Assembly (NCBI RefSeq): GCF_000283155.1
Contig: NW_004454207.1
Location: 543,197-607,196, forward strand
From: Ceratotherium simum simum
Lineage: Eukaryota; Chordata; Mammalia; Perissodactyla; Rhinocerotidae
Direction: 5' to 3'
Length of the DNA: 64,000 nucleotides
Shown: positions 1 to 15,600 of the stretch, one piece after another
Position numbering within the stretch: position 1 is the stretch's first letter
Layout: each line of letters starts with the position of its first letter
Program-made: the position numbers and the translations under genes
Notes under the pieces: generated by a model
Databases searched by the model: none
Told to the model about the DNA's origin: nothing
Seen by the model: the letters and a program-made list of their open reading frames with translations, nothing else

Positions 1-1978
<1,978 letters not shown>

Positions 1979-4160
1979 CTGGAAACAGAACGTAAGATTT
2001 GATTAGGCACGAGGGGGTCAGCCATGGGGAGCTGTCAGCTTTGAATGCATCTCAGAATAATTTCAAACACAGGTCATGGAAGGGTAAATGTGTGTATATT
2101 CCAAATAATTCTCTTTCTATTCACTGGGGAAATAAGGAAGGGAAAAGCACCCTAAGCCAGCACACCAGCTAACGTTTTCTCAAAGTTCTAGTTACTGAAA
2201 GGAGCAAATTCTTTTCTTTTTTTGCAATTTGTTTTAAAAAGGTCTTACTCCAAATTGGCAAGTTACTGAAATTGTAATTTCCTTAATTTGTATCTAATCA
2301 CAATAATCTTATTGTGTCACAGTCAAGTTTTACCTTACTTTGAAAATTAAAATGTAGAAACGTTAATTAATGAACTATAGAGTCTTTCATAACTTTGAAT
2401 TTATGAACTTACATGTTAATGTATATGTGTTTTAAGGACTTTTTACTCTGCAATACCAAACCAGGCTTCTTCAGAGAAGTAGAAAGGCACTTATTACAGA
2501 AATGGGCATGAAATGTGTATGAAATCAAATGCATGATTTCAGCAGAAATGATAATGCTTAAATATGAGATGTCAACTTCCAAAATATACTCTTGAGAAAA
2601 AACATTGACTTACACAAAGATGATTGTGATAGAGGCCATGTTTTTGTTCCTCTTCTGAATAATTCTATTGTTTAATCCAGCAGTGGGACATGGGTGGGCA
2701 GAGAGAAGCAGAGAAAAATATCTGGGGGCCTTTTTAGTGGCTGTGGTGAGCTTGGGTACCAATGGCTAATGACGGTTTAGTTAGTTAGAACAGGGATTTT
2801 AGTAGCTACAATATTCATTTGATAAGTTATAACAATGGTAATGATTACAGTTCAGAAAGCGGTTTAAGGTAGTTGCATTACTCCGAGGAGACTTGCAAGA
2901 GCCACTGAAGGACCTTGCACAGCCCTCCTGGCCTAAAAACTCCCATCAAGGGCTTGTCAGTGTCGCCAGCGACAGGCCAGGCTGGCAGGAGGTCCAGCCT
3001 CACACTCAAAGCCGTGTTGGCCCGGGCACGACCTCCGCCAGCTTTGTTGCTCCCCTCCAGGCCGCCTTCGGGTGGCCCAGCTGCACACTCCCCTCGCCAT
3101 GAAGACTTGCTGCTTTTGTGAACTCCTGCCTGCCTTCCCTTCAAAAAGGGTAGGGGAAAGAATCCCACATAAACTCCGGTTCATTAAGGGGGAAGAGGCC
3201 TCATGCTCATTAGCAGGCCTGGGAACCAAGCCTCTTTGAACCTTCTCCCTTTCAAGACCATTAGCAGAGGTCTGCAGAACAGTGACAGGCATGTTAGATG
3301 CAGCCCACTGCGGGCTGTGGGAGAACAGTGCAGTTCACCCAGTGGACGGAAGGTTCAAATCACCCTCCGGGGGGTCTTCTCAGCTGGATTTACGGGGAAG
3401 GTTTCACATCCAAAGCTATGTTTAGTGATTGCGACAATCAGCCTTTTTGTATTCACACCTGCATTTATTTACAAAATTCCCAATTTCTAGAACACCTTGA
3501 CCCTTTCTGAAATAGCATCTCTCAGAAATACCATGCGGTACTTTGCTTAAACTAATGCTCATCTTGCTATTAAGTGAATGGTAACTGATCATTAAAAGTG
3601 TAAAGTATGTGCTGAGCCTGTTAAAAATTAAAGAGCTACTGGCTTCACAGAAGCCTAGTATCTTAAAAAAATCTTCAGCCATTCGCTAATATTAACTACA
3701 TAAGAAAGAATAAATGGGCCGCTGAGATTTGCAAGATTAAAGCTCGCCCATCTTTCCACAACCTGCAATGGAAACCCCAGGGCTGCTGTTGTGAAAAGCT
3801 TATCATCCCCCCTTGGTCCCAGCCAACTCTTCCCACAGGTGGCTTGGAAGAAATTGAAAGGTTTTACCTATTAATCATTATTTTGGTTAATCATGGAAAA
3901 ACAGAATTATCTCTAAATCAAATTTCTTCTCTCTTCCCATCAGAAGAATGTAAATTAAAGGGAAAATGTAGCCATTTCGGGCTGCTTTGTTCTCAGGCAA
4001 AACAAGGAGAAGACCTATCGATGTATCTCAACAGAGGGATGAGTGTCAATTACGCTTGGAGAGCTGTGATGATTCTATTTTTATGCAGGTGCCAGGATTC
4101 CATCCCAGGGTGGTGCAATCAGAATTGCTAGAGGTGATTCCATTGCTGACCTCAATGGAA
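1979..4160 (-). other. MID1: MID1 5' intron, proximal part, unique sequence
   Basis: Mostly AT-rich unique sequence upstream of the coding exon. A distinctly GC- and CpG-richer patch lies at about 2880-3400. I see no plausible exon with both splice signals. Confidence 0.55.
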
Positions 4161-4274
4161 ATGCTGACATTTTATTCAAGAGACATTTACTGAATGCCAG
4201 GCACTGAGCTGGCTCGAAAAGCCAGAATCTGGCAACCTCATCATGCCACCTCTATAATCATGGGTGAAGCCAAC

Positions 4275-4952
4275 ATCACGTCTTACCTGGATTATCACAA
4301 AAATTATCACAATACTTTTTTAAATGGTCTCCTGGCTTCTTCTCACTCTCATCTCCCCTCCCCACACATAGTCTATCTTCCACTCAGAAGCCAGAGATCC
4401 TGTTAAAACATGATGGAGCTTGCCTCTCCTCTGCTCTACCCTCCTGGGGCTTCCCATCTCACTCAGAGAGAAATTCACTAGAACAAAACCAGCCCCAGAA
4501 AACACAGACTCAGACAGTGACCTCATTTCCTCCCACGCCACCCCTTGTTCTGCTCTGGGCACACAGCCTCCTTGTGATCCCTCAAACACGCCAAACACGT
4601 CCCATCTCCTTCTCTTAAGGTCTTTGGAATCCACATGACTCTGCTCTAGTGTCACCTTCTTTGTGAACCCGCAAAAAACCAATTCTCCTGCTACCACCAC
4701 GACCACCCACCCATCCATCGTAGCAATCCCTCTTCCCCCATTTCAGTGTCTTTCTCCATAACATTTATCACCGACATAGTCTATTAGTTTGCCCGTTGCT
4801 CCATCTCTCCCCACTGCCCCACCACTAGAATATAAGTTCTATGAGAGCAGAGACTTTGCTTTGTTCTTTGAGGGATGTACCACCAGCGCCTGGAACAGTG
4901 CCTTGCACACACAGTAGGACTCAGACATTTGTTGAGTTAATAAATGTACTGA
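4275..4952 (+). repeat. L2 LINE 3' region
   Basis: Ancient CR1-clade LINE2 fragment. It begins with the characteristic ACCTGGATTATCACAA segment and ends with the typical L2 3' tail (CTAGAATATAAGTTC, then CCAGCGCCTGGAACAGTGCC, then TTGTTGAGTTAATAAATG). Diverged and non-functional. A short opposite-strand L2 tail-like piece (ACTGAATGCCAGGCACTGAG) sits just before it near 4185-4210. Confidence 0.8.
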
Positions 4953-5023
4953 TGTTGCGGTTGAAACCAAAAAGAATAAAACATAACCACTGCCTTCAAG
5001 GATCTCTCAATAGATTAGAAGAG

Positions 5024-5242
5024 AGGTCAGCAAATTTTTTCCATAAAGGGCAAGACAGTAAATATTTTTGGCATTGCAGGCCGTACAGTCTCTGTTGCAA
5101 CTACTCAACTCCATCGTAGCCACGCGAAAGCAGTCCTACACACTACATAAATAAATGAGTGTGGCTGTCCAGTAAAATTAGCTTTACAGAAACAAGTAGC
5201 ACACTGAATTTGGCCTGTGGATCTTAATTTGCTGACCCACGT
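5024..5242. mobile_element. Non-autonomous hAT-Charlie element
   Basis: Terminal sequences AGGTCAGCAAA and TTTGCTGACCC form the inverted ends. The internal stretch GTAAATATTTTTGGC...GCAACTACTCAACTC is typical of the abundant mammalian MER family of this type; I am unsure of the subfamily name. A flanking direct repeat ATTAGAAGAG (5014-5023 and 5243-5252) contains the expected 8-bp target duplication. Confidence 0.8.
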
Positions 5243-5252
5243 ATTAGAAGAG

Positions 5253-7200
5253 AGAGACACGTACAGCTAGCTAAAATGTAAATGAAAATCCCTCTCAGAG
5301 AGGTATGAATAAACTGCGGTGCGGGCAACAACAGCAACAATGGTGGAGTAAGACTGAGACAAGCACGGACAAGTTTTGAGTGCTAACGGGAAATGATATG
5401 CCCTGGGATTTCACCCTGACTTCAATGGAAATGATGTGAGTCGAGTGCTTAGGGGCAATTCATGTAAGAATGATTTAACAACAGCTGCTCAGACTGGATC
5501 TTTTTCTTCTATTGCCATGGTGCTTGGTGTGGTGCTTCGTGCAAGTGTCGATGCTGTAAACATTGGTTAATTGTATTAAGTGATGACAAAACATCTAAAT
5601 GCAAAGTGATGTTCAGCCAATTTTCCGAATCTTTTGACAGTATGCTGCCAAAAAGGAAGGGGGTTTTGATTTCATATCTATAGTGGATTCCATTTTTTCT
5701 ACTTTTATCCAGATTTTTGCCATGGTACAGGTAACATTTTTGTTAAATGACTCAACAAGATGTTACTAGTAAGCATGCACGCCATTTCTTCACCTAAAAA
5801 AAAATTAGCATGGTTTACTTTTTAGCTTTCTTTTAAATATCTATTTTGCGAAATGAAAGTACCATTCATTCTTTCATCAAATATTGAAGTCCCTCTAGAT
5901 TCTCGGTCCTGGAACAACTAATAGTAACACCTGGCCCGTCTCAGTGATCTTATGATCCATCAGGGGAGAGAAAATATGAACAAACTGCTATGCAACAGAA
6001 GACAAAAGACACACGCCGAGGGTTGGGGGAGAAGATGGGGAAGCTTCCCGAAGGAGGCAATGTGCGAGGTGGGTTTTAGAAGATGAACAGGCGTTTGTCA
6101 AGCAGATAGAGGTGGGGGGGGGGGGAGAGATTTTGTGCAAAATGTTATCTTTTGTCTTTCTTTTCTTTACTCCCATAATTTAATTTCTAGGCCTCAAAAA
6201 AAAAAAAAAGCGCTTCTTAGCCTTCACTACAATGGAAGGAAATCACATGTGCATATCATTGTCAGAAAATTCTATAGCTCTACATTTTTCTGAATGGACT
6301 GATTGGTCCTCATTCAGAGGAGGATGTGGGTAATCATGGGAACCCCTTACAACAACTGGGAATGGCAACAATCCACAGCTCATGCCTCTGCTTGTCCACG
6401 GTTTGTAGTCTAGAACAGAACACTGAAAATAGTGAGTGGAAGGGGAGAGTTGGATGGGTGGCCAGACAATCTAGGACCATCCGAAGCTCGGCTGCTTATT
6501 ATCTGTGTGTCCCTGGGTGAGCGTCCACAGATGTTCCTTCCAATTCCTTCTAGCACTCACTCTAATCACATCCCTAAGCAGGCTGAGTCTATAGTCACGG
6601 GTTGCAGTTAAACCCTGCATCCTGGGACGCACTGGATGCAAGCCATCTTTTCAAGAAGATTTCTTACAGATTCAAGGCTTCTGAGGAAAGCACCACTTTA
6701 AAATGGAAAATTAATAAATGGATATTTTGGTGGAAATGATGATGTAAATGTTTTCCCACCTCTCCCTTCCTCCTTTCCCTCCCTCTCTCATTCTGTGTGT
6801 CACTGAAACTGTGGTCTTCTGGTTTTCCTCTCTCTCTAACCACTGCTGACTTCTCCTTGCCACCAGCCTGCGTAATAGCTCATTTTAGAATTTCATAACT
6901 TTATTCCTTGTAGTCTCTCCTGACTTCTGCTATGACACAATGAAGATAACCTGCACCTTGAAGAAACACCTAGGATCTCTGTAAAGATGGCATGCATTGC
7001 AAAGTTTAATCCATGGCCAAAGTCAAATGGAGCAGGCTTTCCAGTTCAAAATCCCAAGAGTATGAAAGTTTCACCCATATATTCAAGAAGTGACCAAGAA
7101 TTAGGAGTCTCTAGACAAGTGCATTTTGTGAGTTCAATCACTCACTAGAATAGGGAGATATTCAATTGCCAGATCATCATTCATGAGTTTTTTAATTCCA
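5253..7200. other. Intronic unique sequence
   Basis: No gene is seen. It holds a G homopolymer around 6114-6125, an A-run near 6195-6208, and a short MIR-like fragment around 6490-6525 (TATCTGTGTGTCCCTGGGTGAG). Confidence 0.5.
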
Positions 7201-7208
7201 AATTTCTA

Positions 7209-7433
7209 GGGCCGGCCCTGTGGCTTGGTGGTTAAGTGCGCACGCTGCGATGCTGGCGGCCCGGGTTCGGATCCCGGGTGCGCATCGAGGCACCACTTCT
7301 CTGTCCATCCTGAGGCCGAGTCCCACATACAGCAACTAGAAGGGTGTGCAGCTATGACATACAACTATCTACTGGGGCTTTGGGGGCAAAAAATAAAAAA
7401 ATAAATAAAATCTTTAAAAAAAAAAAAAAAAAC
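7209..7433 (+). mobile_element. ERE SINE (tRNA-derived)
   Basis: Head GGGCCGGCCCTGTGGC, Pol III B-box-like GGTTCGGATCC, a body variant containing ACATACAACTATCTACTGG, and a tail of AATAAA repeats with an A-run. The target duplication AAATTTCT is at 7201-7208 and 7434-7441. Perissodactyl-specific. Confidence 0.93.
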
Positions 7434-7441
7434 AAATTTCT

Positions 7442-10400
7442 CTTAATGGACGTTTTGACATTTTAATCATAAGGTAAACCCATCTCTCAATGCTTCCGTA
7501 CATGTATTCTATGTCATGTCTGCATACTCCATGAAAAATAATCATATTCCTAATTTGGCATATATGAAAAAGAGCATGCATTCTAGCCACCAATAATTTT
7601 ACTTTCAGTTCCTCACGTTGTATGGCCCTGAAAGCCATTACTATGAGAAAAATGAACAAGTCACTAGACCAAGGAATAGACTTGGATACAACACTGGTGG
7701 CCTGTGGTCAATTGTTAATACTAGGTGGCTCTCAGCCACTGCCCGGATGATTCCCAAGGCACTTCCTTGGGTTTTTTTTCCAAATATCCTCTGGGGTACG
7801 GAAACTAAGCTTAATGTTAAATTTACCAAAACATAACTGAGATAACCAACACACTGTCAAAACCTCACAATGGTACACCAGATCACATAAAAACGGTTTG
7901 GAAAAGGAAACTCCTAAAAGTGTTGTGATTAACAAACAGCATCCAAAATGCCATGAATAAATTTAATTCCTTAAGAGTCCTAAATTTCAGAAACACGATC
8001 AAATCAATTTCCTACACCCTCTCTTCACATGGGTAATTAAAATTTAGTTGACTTATTGCCATTTGGATTTTTGCCATGAGATTATCCCTATTATAGAACC
8101 ATAGGTGGAGTATTTTTTTAAGGACTGTGGAATGATGTTTTTATCTTGGATCAGCAGAAATACAGATTTTCAGAGGACTCAAAACTTTGGAACTGTGAAA
8201 CTTCGGAAACTAACCTCAGTTTGTAAGGCAGGGTTCGCAATGGGGACTAAACTCAGAGGGACTTGCTCTCTTCTCAGATAAACATAATCTCTCAACTCAG
8301 AAAATTATCTGATAGAAACTCAATAAAAACTGGGTGCTACTTCCAAGACAAATTCCCCACAAACAGAGAATTTTAAATAACATAATACAAACCCCCAGTG
8401 TCTGCATATTCAGTCATGGGTTAGTACTTAACTTTGAGTTATAAATACCACAGAATAAACACACTACCAAATGCTACTGTACTGATTAGTACCCTGGCTG
8501 ATTTGAAATGCAGGTGAGTCAGTAAATGCACAATAAAACAGGGTCATGAAGTGATGGAAAGAGAGGAGAGGGAGATCTAATTGAATTTAACAGCATTCTG
8601 AAAGACTGGAAATTGATACCACAACATAGGCTATTTCCCACCCCAAATTATGGCAGAGAGCAGTAAAAATGCAAAGTGGTTCTTAAAGCAACAGTATAAA
8701 TAATACACTGAGTAGGAACAGGTGAAAAAAAAAGTGATCCCCTAACATTCTATAGGTAATGCCTCTGAAATATTACTACGGTTAACCTCTGACTGTCAGC
8801 ACACTCAAATTCATTCACTCAATCAGCAACAGAAAACTAAGAATTTCTGCCAACCAAATTTTAGGGACCAGAGGAACTGACTGAAAAAAAAAAAGTGACA
8901 AGCAGATAAGCACTGAGGCACTAGCCTCAAGTTTTCAAGTAACTAATTAGTACAACAGATATTTTTAATAACTTGTCATTTCATCTTTATTCTAAGGAGT
9001 GCTAAGTTAAAATGTTTTACCTGATACCTAAAGTAAGGACCAGGGAAGACTCTGAATTTCACTAAACACCCACCTGGTGGAATTCATGCAAATTAAATTA
9101 AAATGTTCACAAAACCTTTTCTGTACTTCCACATCTGTCTATAACATGCTCATTTTTTAGTAATTGGATCTCTAGGATATTCTTTAAAATAATCACATAC
9201 TCTCTTGACCATGCAACCTGATTAATAATGAATGAACATTCCTGAAAAGAATCACTTGGAAGCATGGCAGATGTCTTTAGGGATATGAAGGCTTTAATGA
9301 TAAAAATTAAGAAGAAATGGGAGCTAGGTCACACTGCCTGGTTACTTTAATTGAAACCTAGTCTTCCAAATTTACTTAACAGAATGCTTAAATACACCTT
9401 CTGGAGTTCATTTATACAAGCAGCCAAGCAAAAAGACACGAATGACAATGCAGAAAAGCAATCCTGATTTCTCAAGGAACAACTGCCCGATCCTGCTCTG
9501 TCTTAATAGTGAAGAAACCCCTCAACAGTCTCAGAAACGCAATTTTTTCAACTGAAAGACTGTTAACCCGGCCCAAAACAGGAAACAGCACATTTGTCCT
9601 TAATAGTTCTTTCAGCATCTCTCCAGATTCTTACAAATAGATTGCCTTGAATACCCACCAATGGACTGCACCCTAGTTCTTTTTGAAGAAACATCGCCGT
9701 AGGCAGAGGATGGGGACCCACGAAATGACAGACAGGCCACCGAGACCAGATGGTGGGTGGCAGGCAGTGCTGGAGCGGTCCTGTGTGTCTGTGAGAGCGT
9801 CAACAGTGAAACACAACAGGAAAATCGACGCGACAATTCCAGGAAGGCCAGCTCCACCTCATCCACCCCGCCAGGGTTGCTGAGTTGAAGAATCAGAACT
9901 CCCTCTTGCTTTTCCAACCGCCTTTTCCACGGACTCCACTGGGGCTTCCCTATGCCCTTGCCCACTCAACGGTCAAGTGAAACCAAAAGAAAAGGCAGCT
10001 CAGGTCAGATCAACACCCACTGCCTTGGCCCCAAAAAATGATGACTTGGCACCAGGATCTCTACCCTCATTGCTCACAGGGACCAGCAGCGGGTCAGTGT
10101 CCTACAGCTGAGCATTGGATGCCACCTTTCCATGCTGCCAACAGGAGCCATCCTGCCCAGCTCCCGGGGTCAGCAACGGGCGCTCGCCTCCCTTGCATTT
10201 TGTGATCACATTATGCCCTGCATGCTGGTTTGTTATTTTTCCAATAATATACATATTATTTTGTGTCTATCTTCTGAATTAAAATATAATATCTGGAAGA
10301 AGTTTCTTTAAACATTACATCAGGAAGAATGATGTACAGACAAGCAGAGTAATTTTTCTCCAAAAATAGAGACCTAAATTGCAATCTATCATCCTGATAA

Positions 10401-10934
10401 ACAATCGAAAATATATATGTGTATGAAATATATACATATGTATATACACACACAAGCAAGTTTTACATATATGCATACATATATGTGTATCTTATGCACA
10501 CATATATCATATATACATATCATACATACATAAACATAATGTTTATGTATCTAACATACACACATACACACACACATACACACAGCAAATCTGTGATGGG
10601 TGTCCCAAATTTCAGTCTCCAGAATGGCAAAGAAAGAGTGAATTGAGAATGGAAAGTAATCTTTTAAAAATTGATTGTCTAAAGGAAGAAGGGGAAGTAG
10701 TCTTCCCCAAAGCAAAAAAAAAATTTGCCCTGCACTGCAGTTCTTTCAAGGATGTTGCTTATCACTATGCAAGACAAGAAACTGCAACTAAAGTAAATCA
10801 TCAAGAAAGTGTAAAACAAAACAAAACAAAACAAAAAAACCATGCTGATTGCAAACTGGCACGATTCAATTTATAAACCAGACAGCTGGACTCCACCAAA
10901 GGTGTTTAAAGAACATTCTTGATAAAGGGCAAGC
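7442..10934. other. Intronic unique sequence
   Basis: AT-rich single-copy DNA. A patch at about 9670-9960 is richer in CpG than its surroundings. A complex AT/AC microsatellite occupies about 10408-10586 (ATATATGTGTATG..., then CATACACACACACAC). Confidence 0.5.
10408..10586. repeat. AT/AC-rich microsatellite
   Basis: Interrupted (TA)n, (CATA)n and (CA)n runs of alternating purine-pyrimidine sequence. Apparent ORFs here are translated repeat. Confidence 0.85.
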
Positions 10935-10950
10935 AAGAGGCTTCCTCCTG

Positions 10951-11197
10951 GGGGCTGACCCGGTGGCGTAGTGGTTAAGTTTGTGCGCTCTGCTTCCGCA
11001 GCCTGGGGTTCACGGGTTCGGATCCCGGGCGCAGACTTATGCACCATTTATCGAGCCATGCTGCGGCAGGCGTCCCACGTATAAAGCGGAGGAAGATGGG
11101 CAAGGACGTTAGCCCAGGGCCAATCTTCCTCAGCAAAAGGAGGAGGATTGGCAACAGATGTCAGCTCAAGGCTAATCTTCCTCACCAAAAAAAAAAA
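10951..11197 (+). mobile_element. ERE SINE with perfect target duplication
   Basis: Head GGGGCTGACCCGGTGGCG, B-box GGTTCGGATCC, the duplicated CAATCTTCCTCAGC/CTAATCTTCCTCACC body and an A tail. The 16-bp target duplication AAGAGGCTTCCTCCTG is at 10935-10950 and 11198-11213, which suggests a fairly recent insertion. Confidence 0.95.
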
Positions 11198-11213
11198 AAG
11201 AGGCTTCCTCCTG

Positions 11214-14107
11214 TTGCCCAGTTTGCGTGTCACGACACTTACTTTCATGCCACTGCAACACCTTACAGTGAACCAAAGCATGCTTCACATGTTTGGACAT
11301 AAAAATGCAAACATATATTTTCTTGGCTTATGTCTCTACAAACTATAACTTCATTTGTCTTTTAACAATAAACAAAGAGATTACTCAATTTCACATACAG
11401 TTGACTTCCCTAAGAAGTCCTCATCATCCACAGAAGAGACACACATACATCATCAAACAGAATTTGAAAGAACTTTTCATCAAGAGATTTGAAAGCATTG
11501 CTTTCGTTAAAACATCAAAATTGTCAAAATTTCTATGAGACATTTTGGCATTGTAGTGGAAAATCAGCCTGGATATCTTAAGTTGAAACATCAGGAAACA
11601 AACATTTACTCCACCCCTCAAAAACAAAAGAAAATGATAAACAACAACAAATTTTATAATCTTCTAAAGAACACAATCTGATAATCTCTACAGGAAATTT
11701 CCCACTCTCAGAGGGTCTCAGACATTTCGCATCTTTTACGGTTTATGTTAAGAAATAAAGCTTCCGGTTTTAAAGACAAATGGAACCTATTTTATATTAG
11801 ACTGAAAATGACTGATGTTTTCCATACCGTATATACTGTACTGTACTGGGTGTCAGGCAAGAATTTGACTCTGCAGGTAGTGATAGCAGTCTTGAAAGAG
11901 AAGGAAAAGAGTGAGAACTTGTCACACCTAGCCTCCTGACAGAAGTCTAAATTGACCCTCCTAGAGAGCGGACCAACAGCATGGTGGTGGCAGAAATGGA
12001 AGCCACTGATTCCCATGAAACCACCCACAGATGAAAAAAGCACTCAAACACTGCCTTCCCTGAATGCTTTTCCAAGAGTAGTTATAAACACTTGGAAATG
12101 ATAGGCATTTCTATATACAATCATAGAACCATTTCTATGTCTATATACAATCATACATATGTCTACAAAGGAATTAGTTTTTGTAGCCATATATAAATAT
12201 ATATGTGTAGATACATACCCACTATACATATACAAAAGCACCTTTGCAAAATTACTTGGGACTTGATAGAATTCACTCTTACAAACCTCTCAGTTATAGC
12301 ATCCCTCTTGCATTAGAGAAACATTCCTTCTTCTGTGCAAAAACAGAAACCTGTAAATAATTTATATATTAAAAAACAAAACAAAAAAACACCCACTCAT
12401 ATCTGAAGTGTTACCTGGAAATTAGCAAAATGACATAAGAGGTCTAGTCTCTGAAGGGCAGACCAGTTGAGCTGGGTTTTTGCAGCAAGTAGATTCCACC
12501 TGGCAAAACGCTTGCCACTTGGGAAAACTTTTTCTTACTTCATTCACACAGTACTCCTCTAGAAGGCAGAGAAAGTGCACACACTCCCCTTGCCACTTAT
12601 TATCCACCAGGAGAAAAATGCATCAATAAATAGTTGCTGATGATGGCCAATGTAGCATTTCATAATTGTTTTCTGAACACTGAAAAGCTTAAGTTCAACA
12701 ACCTGAACTACTCCGGTCCCATGACTCATTGAGGTAATGACAATATTACATAGTAACTCATTCCTATTGTACGAACAGATTGAGAAATTCTCTCAAATAT
12801 GATAGCTCCTTTTCTCAAAGGAAATTGCTTTTTCTCTCAACTTCAAAGTTAGCTACACACAAAACCTCATGCTCACAATACCCTGAAGCTACTCTGCGAT
12901 CTTAAAAAATAAAGAAAAGCAACCCTTATTCACAACTCCTGGTTAACTATTATGAAGAACATGCTTTAAACATTTCCCGTGATCACTGAAGCCCTACAGT
13001 CAGGGGATGAAGTCTTTTTTTTTTTTTTTAAGGCAACAGAAAGAGGAGTGACTCTTTTGTTCTGAATTGTTATTGTAAAGCACCACATGAGAGAAGGGGA
13101 CCGATGGGAACACGGCAATGAAAAGGACAACAGCGCTGACAAACGAAAACAGGATATTAAGAAGAGCGTCGGAACTGTGTGTCCATGCAGAACAAAGGCG
13201 GGAGGCTTCTTGGGAGAAATTCGAGCAAAAATACTTTGAACAGATTTAAATGCTAATGAATGAACTAGTTTTCCAAGCAGCAAGAGATCTGTAAGTCTGG
13301 GGCAGTAAAATTAGGTTATCATTAAAACACACACACATACACACACACTTTAAAGCATCATAAAAGTAAAACTGCTTTCAAATCACTCACTTTTCAACCC
13401 TTGATCCACTTCTTGAAATTTCTGGATCTATGTTTTGCTCCATCTAAAATAAGATACTGTTTTTTATTAAATAATTGAAATTAGTATATATTCCTAGAGA
13501 AACTGAATTTTTTACCCAAAAAAAAAAAATCTCTCTCCATTCAGAGCACACTCTGATTTACACTTTAAATAGAGCTTTCAAGAATTCCCAGAGAAGCTAT
13601 AGAACGGGTTCTGCATTGAGAAACAATCACCGCAACTAACTAGCTAACATTAATATAACAGACTGTTTTATCAAGTCATGCTTGTATTATCTTATATTTC
13701 TCTTCTGATGAAACTTCTGCTAAAGCTGTTAGTATGGTGACACATTTAATAAGATCATCAGAGTTCGCATTGGGCTTATCACATAATAAGAATTATAATT
13801 ATTATTATTGCAATCTCTAAGCTAAAGGGGTTCAGAAAAGTAAATAATATATCCCATCTTGCATTGCATTTAAAATTGCAATCTTTGTTTCTCTTCTCTA
13901 TGATCTGCTACTGTTCTTTTTTTCTCTTTCCCCATCTTTTCTTTCTATTGTGAGATGAGAGATGAACTAATAGGCTTTCTTCTTTTAGATAATGCATTTC
14001 ATCTGGCTTTCTCTTTGACGTGTTGTCAGAAGACTCGGGGTTAAGCCCTGAGCTCAGCTGGCCCAATTGTCCTTGGTCTAGTTTTGGGGTGAGACCATCA
14101 GTGTGGC
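11214..14107. other. Intronic unique sequence
   Basis: No gene is seen. AT-rich sequence with small A/T runs, an AT microsatellite near 12185-12235 and a short (CA)n at about 13326-13350. Confidence 0.5.
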
Positions 14108-14335
14108 ATTGTGCAAAGAAACATGTACCTTGAAACCAGATAAACCTGAGTTCAAACTCTGGCTCTGCCATTTCCTAGCAAAGGCGGATAGGAGTCAGCT
14201 ACTCAACATATCTTATACTCACAGATACTCTTCATATCTTATACAGTTTCCTTATCTATAAAATGTGACAATGAGAGCAATCTCAAAGGATCCTTTGAGG
14301 ATTGAGTGAGGCAAAGTTTTAAAAGTGCCTGACAA
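14108..14335 (+). repeat. MIR SINE remnant
   Basis: Diverged MIR in sense orientation: GAGTTCAAACTCTGGCTCTG, then CAGTTTCCTTATCTATAAAATG, then GAGGATTGAGTGAGGCAAAG, in the order expected for MIR. Confidence 0.8.
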
Positions 14336-14778
14336 AACTGAAGCTCTCACATCCTTCTTCCCCTCTTGTCCTGAATCACCTCTTCCCACTCTTCTTCGAA
14401 TATATTAATTGCCTGTATTTTTTATTGGAAATCTCTTCAAACCACTTTTGGAAACAGGAAGGATATAAATCTATTTATTTATTCAATAATGTTCCTGGAG
14501 TGTCTTATGCGAAGGAACAGTATATGACTAATAAATAAACTAGCATTCCTATTATTAACATTAATAACTCTTTAATAACCATCTTCACATAGGCAATTAC
14601 ATCTACTTCCTAGACTTCGACATACCTCTATTCATTACCATTGGAGCTCCCACCATGATCTTGAGGCTTCAGTTCTCTGCACCCCACTGAAGATCTCCCT
14701 GTCCCATATGAATCCTTTGCCAGAATTTTTTATTTTGCCGGAAATAAGGGACCCTGGCATTGGTGGGGCAAGTGAGAC

Positions 14779-15600
14779 TATCAAGAACAGTGAGGGGTTT
14801 CATATTTTTCCTACTTGCAAGCTAATTGGTGAGCCTACCAGTTTCATGGATGCTGGCAGAAGACACGAGACCCCTGAATCAGAGACAAAGGATGTTTTTA
14901 GTCAGGGCAGAGCAAGCATCATGTGTTTCATGTTCACATCAGTTCCTCTTGTCCCTCAAGTCTCACAGAGCGTCCCAGGTGCAAGCTGCATATGCAGGGG
15001 GTTTGCATCAGCTGAGCAACCCCAAGCTTAGGAAACCCGAATCTTTTATTATGGATTGCAAGCAAACCTGCCTGACATTTGCCCAGGAGGGAGACATTAT
15101 CTTTATTATAATGGACAACGAACAAATCTGTTTTCTACCCTGGAGAGAGACACTCTACTTCTATCTCCCAAGGCTGTTTGCTACACAAACATCCTTGAAA
15201 AGATAGTCTGGAACAAAGGCCATCAGCACTTCAGCTCATAAGAGGTATAGATCATAAGACAACCATGGAGAATTAGTTCCCAACAGACACAGCTCCTGTC
15301 CCCTGGAGATCTGGCCAATAGTGTCACTAGAAATCAGATCACCATTGGGCTTTCTAGCAGTTATGGTTGAGGCAGTTAACCTGATACTGAATGACCCTTG
15401 AGCCATGGAAGACCAGAGGTAAAAAGAGCCTGCAAAAAGGAGCCACACTCATGCTCACCATCCTCCAACATCAGCTGTTGCACCAGGAAAACTAGCAGAG
15501 AGAAGGTAGGCCTCACCCATTGATTTTGCCCAAATAACAGAGCCCTTAATAACTTCCTTATTAGTCTCAAATCAGCCTGTATCTGGTCTGCAAGTTCAAT
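14779..15600 (+). repeat. LTR-like dispersed repeat, copy 1
   Basis: The part at 14779-15285 is clearly homologous, in opposite orientation, to 34975-35365. Shared blocks include TTCATGTTCACAT, GAGAGACACT...CTATCTCCCAAGGCTGTTTGCTA and CTTGAAAAGATAGTCTGGAA. Length and composition suggest an endogenous retroviral LTR or related repeat. Sequence beyond 15290 is not matched by copy 2 and may be another part of the element. Family not recognised. Confidence 0.55.

Noticed and set aside
4279..4290. Minus-strand donor-like CCAG|GTAAGA
   Set aside because: Part of the L2 consensus segment, not an exon.
10408..10586. Possible array of short direct repeats
   Set aside because: Irregular AT/AC microsatellite; no spacer/repeat organisation, and CRISPR is not expected in a mammalian genome.
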